30,715 nucleotides of DNA from Gnetum montanum. Lineage: Eukaryota; Streptophyta; Gnetopsida; Gnetales; Gnetaceae. The number at the start of each line of letters is the position of its first letter. Within the stretch, counting starts at the first letter, position 1. Under the pieces are notes generated by a model that was not told the DNA's origin, made no database searches, and worked only from the letters and a program-made list of their open reading frames with translations. Shown here one piece after another: positions 21,842 through 30,715 of the stretch. The stretch lies in NCBI GenBank assembly GCA_015680685.1, contig MNCI01022150.1:230755-261469 (forward strand), written 5' to 3'. The position numbers and the translations under genes are program-made.

Positions 21842-21934
21842 CTAGTCGCGCAATAACGATCGAAATCCCAATGAATTCCTCGCAGCAGCGGCGGCGGCGG
21901 CGGCCTCCTGCGATGATGGTTCGTCTCCGGCCAT
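21842..21934 (-). CDS. Upstream ORF of the GRL transcript (30 codons, alanine run)
   Basis: Minus-strand ATG at 21934 in a favourable context (GC-ATG-GCC) opens a 30-codon ORF beginning MAGDEPSSQE, followed by seven Ala encoded by a GCC/GCT repeat, and closes with TAG at 21844-21842, 29 nt before the main ATG at 21812. It is in a different frame from the main ORF. Whether it is translated, and whether it lies in the mature 5' UTR, cannot be seen from sequence. It may instead be an original N-terminus separated from the main frame by a frameshift, but the main frame has its own well-placed Met. Confidence 0.5.
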   Translation of the reverse strand: MAGDEPSSQEAAAAAAAARNSLGFRSLLRD

Positions 21935-22740
21935 GCTTTAAGACGAAAGAATACGAATCACCTCAAGGATTTGGATTCTACTAAAATAACGAATCCCTGA
22001 GAACGGAGCGGCCGAGCTCGTTTTTTAAGGATCTCAATACATACAATATGCTTCAACTGTAATAATACAAGAGATTTCAGCTCCAAATTTGTTCAATTTC
22101 AAGACTGGAAAATCAAATCCAGCAAAAGATTGTGACAAGTCACAAGGCCGCATCAACTGCCGCCGATGGATGATGGATGATGGATGATGTTGGAGGCAGC
22201 AGCAGCAGAACCAAACCCTGCCCTACCCTGGTCCATTCGTCGAGAAGCGTTCAAGGCTGCCAAGGTTTCCTTCCATTATAAAAAACAGCAAATTCGGCAT
22301 CCCTAGTAGCTTTAACAACAAGAATGAACATGAAACGGCGCTTCCAATATTGCACTGCTGCAACTGAGAAGATTTCCTTGTTCTCGCTGCCACAAAAACG
22401 CAGGGATCCCGTGCAAAGCATCATTGTCGATGCTGGCGCCAAACACACGCGATGGAACCAACATAAACGCGAATCAATTCGAAGCGGAAGCGCAGGGGTC
22501 GACCAGTTTGAATGTATGGATGGTGGACGTTCGGCGGCGTAAAAAACACATTTCTGAAACGAAGGTCAATAAGCAAAACAAGACAAATTGTCGTGCGTGC
22601 GTGCGTGCCCAGCAGAGGAGAAGACGCGAAGGGAGTTGCAATTTTGAGAGCGACGTTTGAAAGCAGTGCTGGCAACCAATCTGCGATGTCACCTGCGCGC
22701 CGAAACGTGAGCTTAACTAATAACTAGCTTATATGTATAA
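21935..22740 (-). promoter_or_regulatory. CpG-rich 5' UTR/promoter region of the GRL gene
   Basis: Upstream of the coding start the sequence is rich in CG dinucleotides (for example around 22335-22345, 22440-22500 and 22590-22710), unlike the CpG-poor flanks. A TATA-like TATAAG lies on the minus strand at 22733-22728 and is a possible core promoter. A start there would leave an about 890-nt leader with several upstream ATGs, so a 5' UTR intron or a closer start is equally possible (an acceptor-like TTATTTTAG lies near 21981). Short repeats GATGGAT (22165-22189), GCA (22197-22208) and GTGC (22593-22608) lie inside. The several overlapping short ORFs on both strands here look like GC-driven chance ORFs. 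Confidence 0.45.
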
Positions 22741-23583
22741 TACATATCTCTGTAATGTTAAGAATCACTCGTTCATTCTCTATTTCTTTACTCATTTTTC
22801 AATTTTCAATTTAATTTTACATTTTTGGTGAAGAAATAGAAAATTAATGAATATACATATATTTAAAATAATGGAGCCGTTGTAACTGAGGAGTAGAATT
22901 TAATTATTTTTTTCAAAGTTTTAAAGTTATGAATTATCATTATAAAGGACATTGTTATAAATGTTTAAGTTGTTAAAATATTATTTGAACCATTTTAATA
23001 ATATCACTATTTGCATACCAACTAATATATGCTAGTAAACATATGCCGGTAGAAATAAAGTTTTTTATATTTTGTATATGTTGATGAAGGAATACATTAC
23101 ACAATCACTACAACAAACATTAAAAAGGTGTAGAATAGGATTGAGAAAAAGGCAAAATATAGTGATAACTATGAACTCAATATGCCTAATCTTCCAATTA
23201 AGCAAAACGATTTTCCTCAACAATTCTACTATGGAGATGTTTAGCATTGAGAAAGAAGGATGAATCTTCAAAGAGTCAATGATCTTGACTCTAGATAATG
23301 TTATTTATGTTATTATTATCAATAATGTGGATCATTCTAGGGGAAGAATTTTTAGGTGATAAGAGGGGATTCGAAGTTGATGCAGCCTAAAAAAATATTT
23401 GCAATGTAAGTACTTAAATAACACTATAAGATTTACACATGTTAAAATTAGAGATGTAACATGTAACATTTTATTTATTTTGAAATTTTAAAATATGCAT
23501 AAAAAATTTTATTATTGTAGTTCCAAATTTCTTATAATCTGTTGTCATTCTTGCTCGCGTCATTTTGATTCTCGTTTCTAAAA
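22741..23583. other. AT-rich upstream flank: nothing recognised
   Basis: Sharp drop in GC and CpG content from 22740. Short overlapping ORFs at 23065-23271 on both strands have no family resemblance. Confidence 0.4.
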
Positions 23584-23829
23584 TCATCTTCTCTCCTCTA
23601 CACTCATTAATTCTAGATTTCTAGTTTCTACAATCTGTGGTCGTCCTTGGCCTCGACCATGTCCACAACCATTGCCATGACCTCCATGAATCACATTATC
23701 TGTTGCAACTGATAGTTGTTCTAATTGATCTTGAATAGAGTGTTTCATGCCTTCCCTATTGGGACTAACAGTAGCAGCAGGATCCATGTTTTTAATAATG
23801 CCTAAATGCAAATACTCCATGCTCATCAT
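23584..23829 (-). CDS. Unrecognised short ORF with Gly/His/Arg-rich segment
   Basis: 81 codons. The N-terminal part has MMSMEYLHLGIIKNMDP, followed by a Gln-rich stretch and GGHGNGCGHGRGQGRPQ near residues 49-65. Gly/Arg-rich tracts of this kind occur in nucleic-acid-binding and transposon-encoded proteins, but no domain can be named. It is flanked by AT-rich noncoding DNA with no matching exons seen, so it may be a transposon remnant or a chance ORF. Confidence 0.2.
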   Translation of the reverse strand: MMSMEYLHLGIIKNMDPAATVSPNREGMKHSIQDQLEQLSVATDNVIHGGHGNGCGHGRGQGRPQIVETRNLELMSVEERR

Positions 23830-26540
23830 ACTTAAACATGCTACTTAAGTATAATATCTTCCAATAAAATTTAGATTTATTTTCCTACCTATCCAAAGCA
23901 TTTAATGTTTGTTGTGACAAATATATACCATGGTTGTTATTGAGAATTTGAGTTTTAAAAGATTTTAATGGTTACCGTGAAACTTGTCTAATATTCTTAT
24001 CTAAGTATGGTGTGAAAGCATAATTTAAACAACCCATGTAAAGCATATTCTAGTTAAAATAACTTTGGTACATAGGCTCATCTCCAACCCCAAACATCTT
24101 AATGATAACCATTGTGCTTTTAGCATATTCTTCCAATTTTGTAAAACCTAGCCAACATAATCATGTATATTAATTATAGTCATAAGCTTAAAATAAAAGT
24201 GATGATATCCAAAACCATGCAACCATATTATTATATTTTATTAACCAATGGTGAATAGTGCTATACCTAAGTGAATTCATGAAATAGCCCCATAGAGTGT
24301 TTTGCCATTTTGTGGCACTTTATCCTAGAAAATACAAACACTTGGTAATATTAAAGGAGAAAGTCATTGTAGCATTATAATAGGTTTAGATTATCTATAT
24401 ATATATTTTACTATTTTTTCTTTATAATTATGATGAAATGTGAAATACATTATAATCATCAACCTTAATTCAAAGAATTATAAAAAGAATTCACCATCTA
24501 TAAACACAAAAATATGGTAAGCAATGGAATATAGCATCATTGTTTTTTTAAAAAAGTTTTGCTTTAACTTTTTTTAGAGCTTCTTTTATTGCATGCAACC
24601 TTATACTACACAATTATAAAAAAATATTTGGGTGGATTACCAAGCCTATAACTTCGTAGTATCTAAATAAAGGCTAACAAACAGATTCTACCATCCTTCA
24701 AATCAAAGAACTAAAAATAGTTTTTCTCTAAAATTGTTCTTAATGAAGTTGACTATCTAATATTCTAATTTTAAAAAAATTAGAGAATTTGAAAGTTTTT
24801 AAACAATTGTTCCTCAACATCAACATAAAAATATAACCATTAAACAACATAGGTGTATTTTACTAATGACATGGTTACCAAGTATTAAATCCCATCGATA
24901 AAACAAAGTAATGTTGTAAAGTAAACATGAAACTACTTTTACCATAGAGAACCTTATTTTGTGATGCTACTGATATCTATCAAAGCCTACAGGACAATCC
25001 TGTCTTTGAAAGAAAATGTTTCATTCACAATATAAAGTTGTTTCTAATAAAGTACCAAAGCAATGACAAATCTGTGAAAGATATTTGAAGTAACCTCCTC
25101 CATAAGGGATTCACATTCCCAAGAATGTGATACTATAGACACACCCATACTTCATTCTAAATAAAAAGGATTCAATGTTGAATGAAACAAAATGTACATT
25201 GTTGTACATGATATAAGATTTTTTACTTGGCATAAACAAATTTAAACAACATATAGTTGTCTTGCTGCCCTTGATTAAGATAGTGACTGTAGTTGAAAGA
25301 GGTGTTGTGTCTCTGCTAAACAAAAAATCGATATATTGGTAGCTTATACAGGGCAACAATAGAGATAGGTTGGAAACCAAAATAGAAATTTTCCAAGGCT
25401 TCATGAATTGCAACTATGAAATTTCTGAAATTAAATGGGAAATTTCCTAAGGCTTTTTGAATCAAAAATGGCAACTACATAGATATGATAAAAGGAAATT
25501 AAAATTTTTTTATGGCTTCATTGAAATTAGAAATAGAAATGAAATTAGAAACCATGCTCATCCATGTGGCTTGGATGGACACACTGAGGCTCATCTGCCT
25601 AGTGTCAATGGACCGATAACACATCTCAGAGCTCCACGGCCACATTGGTTGCCTCAAGGTGCCATTGTAGCTCAGAATGATGAGCCCTAGTGGAGTTACT
25701 AGCTTCACGTTCCAGTAGAGTACCCCTACCACATGCGGCCATAGTATCACCATCTTGATGGTCAACCTGCCCCTCGTAATGTGTAGCTATAGAATCTCTA
25801 TATTCTGGTGCATTCTCAATCTCAGTGGCATCCTCTACCACTTTATCCCCTTCACCTAGAATTTTCACCATCACTTGGACATTGATAGTGGCTCCATAAA
25901 TGATAGCACAGATGGTAGAGTTCACATTGTTGGATCTCACCGGAGGCACCCTTTGATGCTAGGCATTCTTGTGTCTAGCTATCGTCGGTATCGTCTAAAC
26001 ACTAATATGAAACCCCAACAATCTTTAGTAAGGAATAGTAGTAGCCAAGGGTGGCAACATTATGGATGAGAAGTCATCATAGTTGTTGTTGTTTGAAGGG
26101 TAGAAATTATACAATTCTTTGGTGTTCCATTGCTTGGTATTGAAGGAATTAAGTGAGAGCTAGAGCGTGGGTTTTCCATTTGGTGGGATCTAATGTGGTG
26201 GTGCAGGTTTTTTTTTTTTTCTCATTTGGTGGAGTCTGATGTGGTGGCATTAAGGGTGGCGACAAAATTCAACCCCCTCCCACCTACCATCATGCTAGAT
26301 GGGTTGGCCTCTCAACCAAAATTATGAAAATATGTAGCAACGATGGCAATGTTTACACTTCTTATTTCCCATGACTCTTGGAGGTAGGTCCCTCTATCCA
26401 GTACATTTTCAAAATGTAGATACTATGGACCTTTTGGTGTGGTCAAAACGTTAAGTAAAATGGAGAAAAAAGTTGTTTGCATGGTTGTATGGTTATGTTG
26501 TTTGTAGGACTACATACATGGAAAACCAAGATGAGCTAAA
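23830..26540. other. AT-rich intergenic DNA with small repeats and one less AT-rich island
   Basis: 23.8-25.4 kb is AT-rich without coding signal. At 25384-25476 the phrase GAAATTTTCCAAGGCTT recurs 55 bp later in altered form. 25499-26069 is less AT-rich and carries overlapping minus-strand ORFs (25626-25949, 25499-25765) without a recognisable domain. At 26178-26250 a CATTTGGTGG...GATGTGGTGG phrase is repeated across a T13 run. It may be an old, unclassified element. Confidence 0.35.
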
Positions 26541-26717
26541 GAGGACTATCCCAGAGCTCAAAGGAGGAGGTCATCCACATGTCTTCAAACAAACATCTAA
26601 AGAATGTGGACAAGGACTTGATAGTGAACAAGAAAAGTTAGCATAATCTAAGCATGCAAAAGGTGAAGGCTATGGACAAGGAATGATGCATTCGTCGTAT
26701 AAGAGAAAGTGAAGAAA

Positions 26718-27038
26718 GACATCTCTAATCATGTAAGACAAAATAAAGCAAAACGTCTCTGGGAAGTAGGAGACGTCTTGGTAGATTTGGGGTGAACTTA
26801 GAGAAAATCTAGAAAGATGTCTTTAGAAACAACAAGACGTCTTTTCCCAACTAAAGACATCTTTCATGAGGCAAAGACATCTTTACAAAATGTAGACCAA
26901 ATGCAGAAAGACATCTTCCATTAAGCAAAGACATTTTCCAGGATGGAGACTTTAGAAAGATGTCTTTTAGAAAACAAAGACGTCTTTCCAGATTTGAAGC
27001 CAAATTTAGAGAGATGTCTCAAGCACAAGAAAGACATC
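26718..27038 (+). repeat. U3 array of GACGTC-type palindromes (20/34-bp spacing), 5' LTR
   Basis: Thirteen GACGTC-type hexamers (GACGTC, or GACATC/GATGTC and close variants) start at 26718, 26752, 26772, 26816, 26836, 26856, 26876, 26910, 26930, 26959, 26979, 27013 and 27033. Seven of the twelve steps are exactly 20 bp and three are 34 bp, so the underlying unit is about 54 bp with two palindromes. It ends about 70 bp before the TATA box, the usual place of U3 enhancer repeats. Confidence 0.85.
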
Positions 27039-27108
27039 TCCCATGATCGTTGGTGACCATTAGCTAGCCATTACATGAGTTTTGAGAAGGATTTAGCAAC
27101 ATGGTAGC

Positions 27109-27114
27109 TATAAG
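27109..27114 (+). promoter_or_regulatory. TATA box of the 5' LTR
   Basis: AGCTATAAGAAGAC, conserved at the matching place in the other LTR (30013-30018), just downstream of the U3 array. Confidence 0.6.
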
Positions 27115-27332
27115 AAGACTTCATGTGCATTGGGAAATGTGCAAGCATTGTTGTATTCATTGTATAATCATTTGTAATCATTGAATTCCCTATTGTTTTT
27201 TATTATCTAATCATTTTGGCTTTGTAAAGTGTGTTGTACTTAATTGTGCAAGGATCAACAAATTGAGTTGCAGTCATTCCTTGTATTTCTTGTTCTTGTT
27301 GCCTTGAGGGGTTGAGTTCCTTGAGCTTGTTG

Positions 27333-27540
27333 AGATCCTATGGGATTGAGTTGTTGGTGCTGTGGTACAGCACTCTGGTGTGGAGCTCAAGATTGTAAAG
27401 GTTGTGGAAGCCTTGAAACTACATTTCTAAGCCTAATGGGACCTCACAGGGTTGAGTGATTGGTGCTGCAGTATAACACTCCAGAGCAAGGCTTGACGAT
27501 TGTATAGGATGTGAACCCTTCAACCACAATTTGAGAGGAA
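27333..27540 (+). repeat. R/U5 two-copy degenerate tandem duplication (about 107 bp), 5' LTR
   Basis: GGGATTGAGTTGTTGGTGCTG...AACTACATTT (from about 27333) recurs as AGGGTTGAGTGATTGGTGCTG...AACCACAATTT (from about 27440). The same pair exists in the 3' LTR at about 30230-30440. Confidence 0.65.
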
Positions 27541-27694
27541 CATAGTCCAGAGGTGTGCTTATGATCTACCCTTCGCGTGTGGAGTATCCAAGTTGGGGAA
27601 CCATGTAAGTTTGTGTGTGCTTTGGTTGTTTAAGTTTTGATTTGGGGAACTTATTCATCCCACCCCTCCCCCTCTAAGTTCAATGATCCACAAG

Positions 27695-27706
27695 TGGTAT
27701 TGAAGC
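27695..27706 (+). other. Primer binding site (tRNA-iMet type)
   Basis: TGGTATTGAAGC starts two bases after the LTR end ATCCACA. It differs from the usual plant copia site TGGTATCAGAGC by three transitions, which fits decay. Confidence 0.7.
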
Positions 27707-27746
27707 CTGATACTCTTTGATTCATCATAAACTTCAAGAGTGAACA

Positions 27747-28676
27747 ATGGAGGGGACTTCTTACACAAAGCCACTCATGTTCGATGGATTTGACTTCATC
27801 TATTGGAAAGCCAGAATGCAAGGGTTTTTCAAATCCATGGAGTTTGAAGTCTGGAAGTCAATCTTAGAAGGCTACACTCCACTTGTCGGTGGCACCATTG
27901 GCATCATCAAGTTGTGCAACAAATGATCGCAAGAAGAAAAGGGTAAGCTCATGTTTGATTCAAAAGCAAAAAATTGTTTACATCATGTATTGAATAAATT
28001 TGAATTCAATAGGGTAGCAGGATGTAAAATGGCCAAAGAAATTTGAAAAATTTTAGAAGCTACTTATGAAGGAACCTCTATCATTAAGTAATTGAAATTG
28101 TTAGTTCTGCAAAGTGAATATGATAAACTCAAGATGCAAGAAGGAGAAAAAATCAAGGATTATTTTTCTAGAGCTAATGATCTTATTGTAGCCATTAGAG
28201 GAATAGGGAAAGATTTTCCTGAAAGTGATGTCATCATGAAAATGATTAGAACTCTTCAATTGAAGTCTTGGCCTAAAATCACTTCCATGAAGGAAATTAA
28301 AGATTTCTCAACTCTAAGATTTGAGGAACTTCAAAGTGCTCTCATCACCTATGAAATGAATCTCATAAGAGAAGGAGTGATTGTCCTAAAGACTGCCTCC
28401 AAGAAGAAGGAGGTCAATGAGCATGATGAGGGTAATGAAGATGAGATTGCTCTTCTCTCAAGGAGACTACAATGATTGCTTATAAGAAGAAACCAAGGGA
28501 CATCTTAGCAACAATAAAGACCAAATTTCTTCAAAGGTAGAGAAAGAGGTAGAAATTTTTTAAATTCTTCTAATCTACATTTTTCTTCCATCGAGTGTTG
28601 GATTTGGAAAGGAAGAGGCCATATGGCCTTCCAATATCCTAGTTATCAAATGATAGCAAAGTTCAACCAAAGAATA
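27747..28676 (+). pseudogene. Ty1/copia gag pseudogene with degraded CCHC knuckle
   Basis: A single frame from ATG at 27747 carries a copia Gag pattern: MEGTSYTKPLMFDGFDFIYW (the F-x-G-x-x-F-x-x-W box), then a capsid-like stretch, LVLQSEYDKLKMQEGEKIKD and RFEELQSALITYEM (UBN2-type gag). In-frame stops lie at 27924, 28044, 28089 and 28473, then more before the zinc-knuckle region at 28596-28640, which reads CWIWKGRGHMAFQYPSYQ. The family pattern is Cys-x2-Cys-x4-His-x4-Cys; the second and last Cys are Trp and Tyr here. The frame is kept despite the stops, so damage is mainly by substitution. Several stops replace likely Trp/Gln/Arg codons, as expected from C-to-T decay. Confidence 0.82.
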
Positions 28677-28786
28677 GATCCAATGATGAGGAACTGATAA
28701 AGATAAACTTTTATACAAGTTGGGATGACGGTGAGCAAAGTAAAGAAGAAGCGTGAAATTCTCCTCAAGATTCTCATCTCATCTAC

Positions 28787-29209
28787 ATGGCACTTACTAA
28801 TGAATCTTTTTCACATATGGTTGAACAACATAGTAAGTGTGATGAGTGGTTTAGTGAATTTAAAGAAGAAATTTTTCTCTTACATCATTTGATTATGAAG
28901 CCAAAGAAACTAGTGCTTTCAAAGTTAAATGCTATTCATGCTAAAATGAAAGAAGAAATCTTAGACATAAAATCTGAGATTCAACCACTAACCTCTTATA
29001 ACAAGGATTGCAGCAAGATTCAAGATGAGGAAATTCCTAAAATTCGGACAAAAGATTCAGATGAAGCAACACTTGAAGTTTTAAGTCCAAAGTCAAGCAT
29101 AGTAAGGTTTGATAATTTTGATCCTAAGAATGAAACTACTTTTATATGTAAAAATTGTGGTTTTATGCAAACTCCTGATTATGATGGTCAAAATAAGATT
29201 AATGCTTAG
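28787..29209 (+). CDS. Element-internal ORF of unknown function (140 codons)
   Basis: Open frame in another phase from gag, starting MALTNESFSHMVEQHSKC, with a Lys/Glu-rich helical middle and FICKNCGFMQTPDYDG near the end (one Cys-x2-Cys pair). It lies where a copia element would carry the gag tail and protease, but no DTG/DSG motif is seen. It may be the distorted remnant of the gag-pol linker of the parent family. It is less interrupted than gag. Confidence 0.4.
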   Translation: MALTNESFSHMVEQHSKCDEWFSEFKEEIFLLHHLIMKPKKLVLSKLNAIHAKMKEEILDIKSEIQPLTSYNKDCSKIQDEEIPKIRTKDSDEATLEVLSPKSSIVRFDNFDPKNETTFICKNCGFMQTPDYDGQNKINA

Positions 29210-29671
29210 TCTTGTCAAAAGGGGTTTGGTAAGGAAATTGTGTAGGTAGCAATAAGTGAGAATGAAGAGAAGTGTAGCCTTGAAAATAATGCAAAAATTG
29301 ATTTAAAGTTTCATCACAAGGAAAATGAACAAATAGAGACATCACATACACAATCTAATGAAAGAGAACCCAAGGATGAGGAGGTACTCCATGATAGGGG
29401 ACCTCATCTTAAACTCCATTAATCATTCCAATTTATCGGCAAGCAAGGTAATTCAAGGTAAGTCTTTATTGAACAAGCAAAGTTATCATCATTTAAGCAT
29501 GTCTTGAAAGCTCAATGGAGGAGGTCATCCACATGTCTTGAAATGAACATCCAAAGAACGTGGACAAGGACTTGATATTGAACAAGCAAAGTTATCATCA
29601 TTTAAGCATGTGGAAGGTCAAGGCTATGGAAAAGGAATGATGCATTTGTCATACAAGAGAAAGTGAAGAAA

Positions 29672-29942
29672 GACGTCTCTAATCATGCAAGAGAAAGTGA
29701 AGCAAGACGTCTCTGGGAAGTAGGAGATGTCTTGGCAGATTTGGGGTGAACTTAGAGAAAATCCAAAAAGACATCTTTAGAAACAAAAGATGTCTTTCCC
29801 TAGCCAAAGACATCTTTCATGGGGCAAATATGTCTTTACAAAATGTAGACCAAATGTAGAAAGATGTCTTCCATTGAGCAAAGACGTATTTCCATATTTG
29901 AAGCCAAATTTAGAGAGACATTTCAAGCATAAGAAAGATGTC
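29672..29942 (+). repeat. U3 array of GACGTC-type palindromes, 3' LTR
   Basis: Eleven GACGTC-type hexamers start at 29672, 29706, 29726, 29770, 29789, 29809, 29829, 29863, 29883, 29917 and 29937, with steps 34, 20, 44, 19, 20, 20, 34, 20, 34 and 20. The layout equals that of the 5' LTR apart from one missing repeat unit, while the CG/CA/TG state of individual sites differs between the LTRs. Confidence 0.85.
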
Positions 29943-30012
29943 TTCCATGATCATTGGTGACCATTAGCTAGTTGTTACATGAGTTTTAAGAAGGATTTAG
30001 CAACACGGTAGC

Positions 30013-30018
30013 TATAAG
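30013..30018 (+). promoter_or_regulatory. TATA box of the 3' LTR
   Basis: AGCTATAAGAAGAC, same as in the 5' LTR. Confidence 0.55.
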
Positions 30019-30597
30019 AAGACTTCATGTGCATTGAAAAATGTGCAAGCATTATTGTATTCATTGTACAATCATTTGTAATCATTGAATTCTCTATTGC
30101 TCCTCATCATCTAATCATTTTGGCTATGTAAAGTGTGTTGTACTTAACTTTGCAAGGATTATCAAATTGAGTTGCAATCATTTCTTGTATTTCTTATTCT
30201 TTTTGCTCTAAGGGGTTGAGTTCCTTGAGCTTGTTAGGATCTTGCGAGATTGAGTCGTTGGTGCTACAACATAACACTCTAGTGTGGCGCTCAAGATTGT
30301 AAAGGTTGTGGAAGCCTTGAAACCACATTTTCAAGCCTGATGGGACCTTGTGGGGTTGAGTGATTAGTATTTCAATACAATAGTTTGGAGTGGGGCTTGA
30401 CGACTGTATAGGGTGTGGACCCTTCAACCACAATTTGAGAGCAATAATGTCTGGAGGTGTGCTTGCGATCTATCCTTCAAGTGTGAAGTACCCAAGTTGG
30501 GGAACCATGTAAATTTGAGTGTGTGCTTTGGTTGTTTAAGTTTTGATTTGGGGGAACTTATTCATCCCTCCTTTCTAAGTTCAACAATCCACAACAC

Positions 30598-30715
30598 TTT
30601 TTTTTTTGAGAAAATGTTCAGGTATGTATTGCTGAAGTATGGTACACGAGTATACAATTACAAGCGGGGGGGGCCCCGGAACCCACAGAAAATCAACCTC
30701 GGAGGGCCCCGAGCT
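30598..30715 (-). mobile_element. Probable LINE 3' end (poly-A tail on the minus strand), partial
   Basis: A T10 run directly after the 3' LTR is followed by TGAGAAAATGTTCAGG and then GC-rich DNA with GGGGGGGGCCCC (30667-30678). Read on the minus strand this is a GC-rich 3' UTR ending in TTTTCTC and poly(A), typical of a plant LINE tail. The element runs beyond the window. Confidence 0.45.

Larger units (their letters stand above)
26560..27692 (+). repeat. 5' LTR
   Basis: Matches 29514-30594 along its length by eye: shared GGAGGAGGTCATCCACATGT near the start, the GACGTC-type array, the TATA box, the R/U5 duplication and the end AATGATCCACA. The exact start is uncertain because homology begins inside a GCTCAA-GGAGGAGG phrase rather than at a clear TG. 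Confidence 0.75.
26560..30594 (+). mobile_element. Decayed Ty1/copia-type LTR retrotransposon lacking pol
   Basis: Two about 1.1 kb LTRs flank an about 1.8 kb interior. The interior has a primer binding site directly after the 5' LTR, a gag-like frame with stops and a degraded zinc knuckle, and a second short ORF (28787-29209). No protease, integrase, RT or RNase H is present, so it is either internally deleted or a non-autonomous family mobilised by a relative. LTR starts are approximate; both end ATCCACA. The LTRs have diverged clearly, with many C/T and G/A differences, which implies an old insertion. Target site duplication could not be fixed. Confidence 0.78.
29514..30594 (+). repeat. 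3' LTR
   Basis: Corresponds to 26560-27692, ending AACAATCCACA at 30594. It has the same order of array, TATA box and R/U5 duplication, with one pair of palindromes fewer. The region just upstream (29468-29502) repeats 35 bp of the LTR start (29577-29611), so the left boundary is blurred. Confidence 0.75.

Noticed and set aside
22251-22727. Cluster of short ORFs on both strands upstream of the GRL gene
   Set aside because: Overlapping in many frames in GC-rich DNA, with no domain or splice context; better read as leader/promoter DNA.
25499-25949. Overlapping minus ORFs as a host gene
   Set aside because: No start, splice or domain evidence, and two frames overlap without preference.
26718-27038. 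CRISPR-like array
   Set aside because: Regular spacing, but the repeat is a 6-8 bp palindrome with similar spacers inside an LTR of a plant retroelement, and it is duplicated in the other LTR.
30194-30433. 79-codon minus ORF
   Set aside because: Lies within the 3' LTR R/U5 repeat and is explained by it.

Overview
This window is plant nuclear DNA, most likely from a gymnosperm such as a conifer. It is AT-rich and gene-poor. It holds one recognisable host gene with two introns of about 5.5 kb, and many old, stop-ridden retrotransposon pieces lie around and inside that gene. No bacterial-type operon, CRISPR array or intact rRNA/tRNA gene was seen. The organism assignment is inference from genome style; no marker fixes the species.

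Host gene (minus strand, start 21812, stop 8386). Four exons (21812-21252, 20264-19815, 14306-14006, 8522-8386) join in frame into a predicted 482-residue multi-pass membrane protein of the DUF3537 family. This family is annotated in plants as 'extracellular ligand-gated ion channel' and proposed to be related to insect gustatory/odorant receptors (GRL proteins). Exons 3 and 4 are far from exons 1 and 2 and easily missed. A 30-codon upstream ORF with an alanine run precedes the start. The first exon and upstream region (about 21.3-22.7 kb) are strikingly CpG-rich against a CpG-poor background.

Left flank (1-8.2 kb). Remnants of Ty3/gypsy-like material: a retropepsin-like fragment (297-866), repeat-bearing noncoding DNA, then a 2.7 kb decayed coiled-coil ORF (3575-6301) that is neither recognisable Gag nor Pol and starts directly after a splice-acceptor-like sequence. 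A TATA-bearing LTR-like stretch follows. A single N at 2541 sits between two identical 43-bp copies, which looks like an assembly artefact.

Introns. Intron 3 holds a copia pol fragment (about 10.59-11.30 kb) and a LINE 3' end (about 13.05-13.83 kb), both antisense to the host gene. Intron 2 holds a tRNA-derived SINE-like head (19546-19605, minus), a second weaker candidate (about 16.82 kb), an inverted repeat and an antisense TATA-like promoter. Intron 1 carries a 60-bp tandem duplication.

Right flank (22.7-30.7 kb). A short Ty1/copia-type element with two about 1.1 kb LTRs (about 26.56-27.69 and 29.51-30.59 kb), a tRNA-iMet-like primer binding site, a decayed gag and no pol. Its U3 carries the most unusual signal of the window: an array of GACGTC-type palindromes spaced almost exactly 20 and 34 bp (a 54-bp higher-order repeat) just upstream of the TATA box, in the same layout in both LTRs. 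A poly(T) tract directly after the second LTR looks like the tail of a minus-strand LINE that runs off the window.
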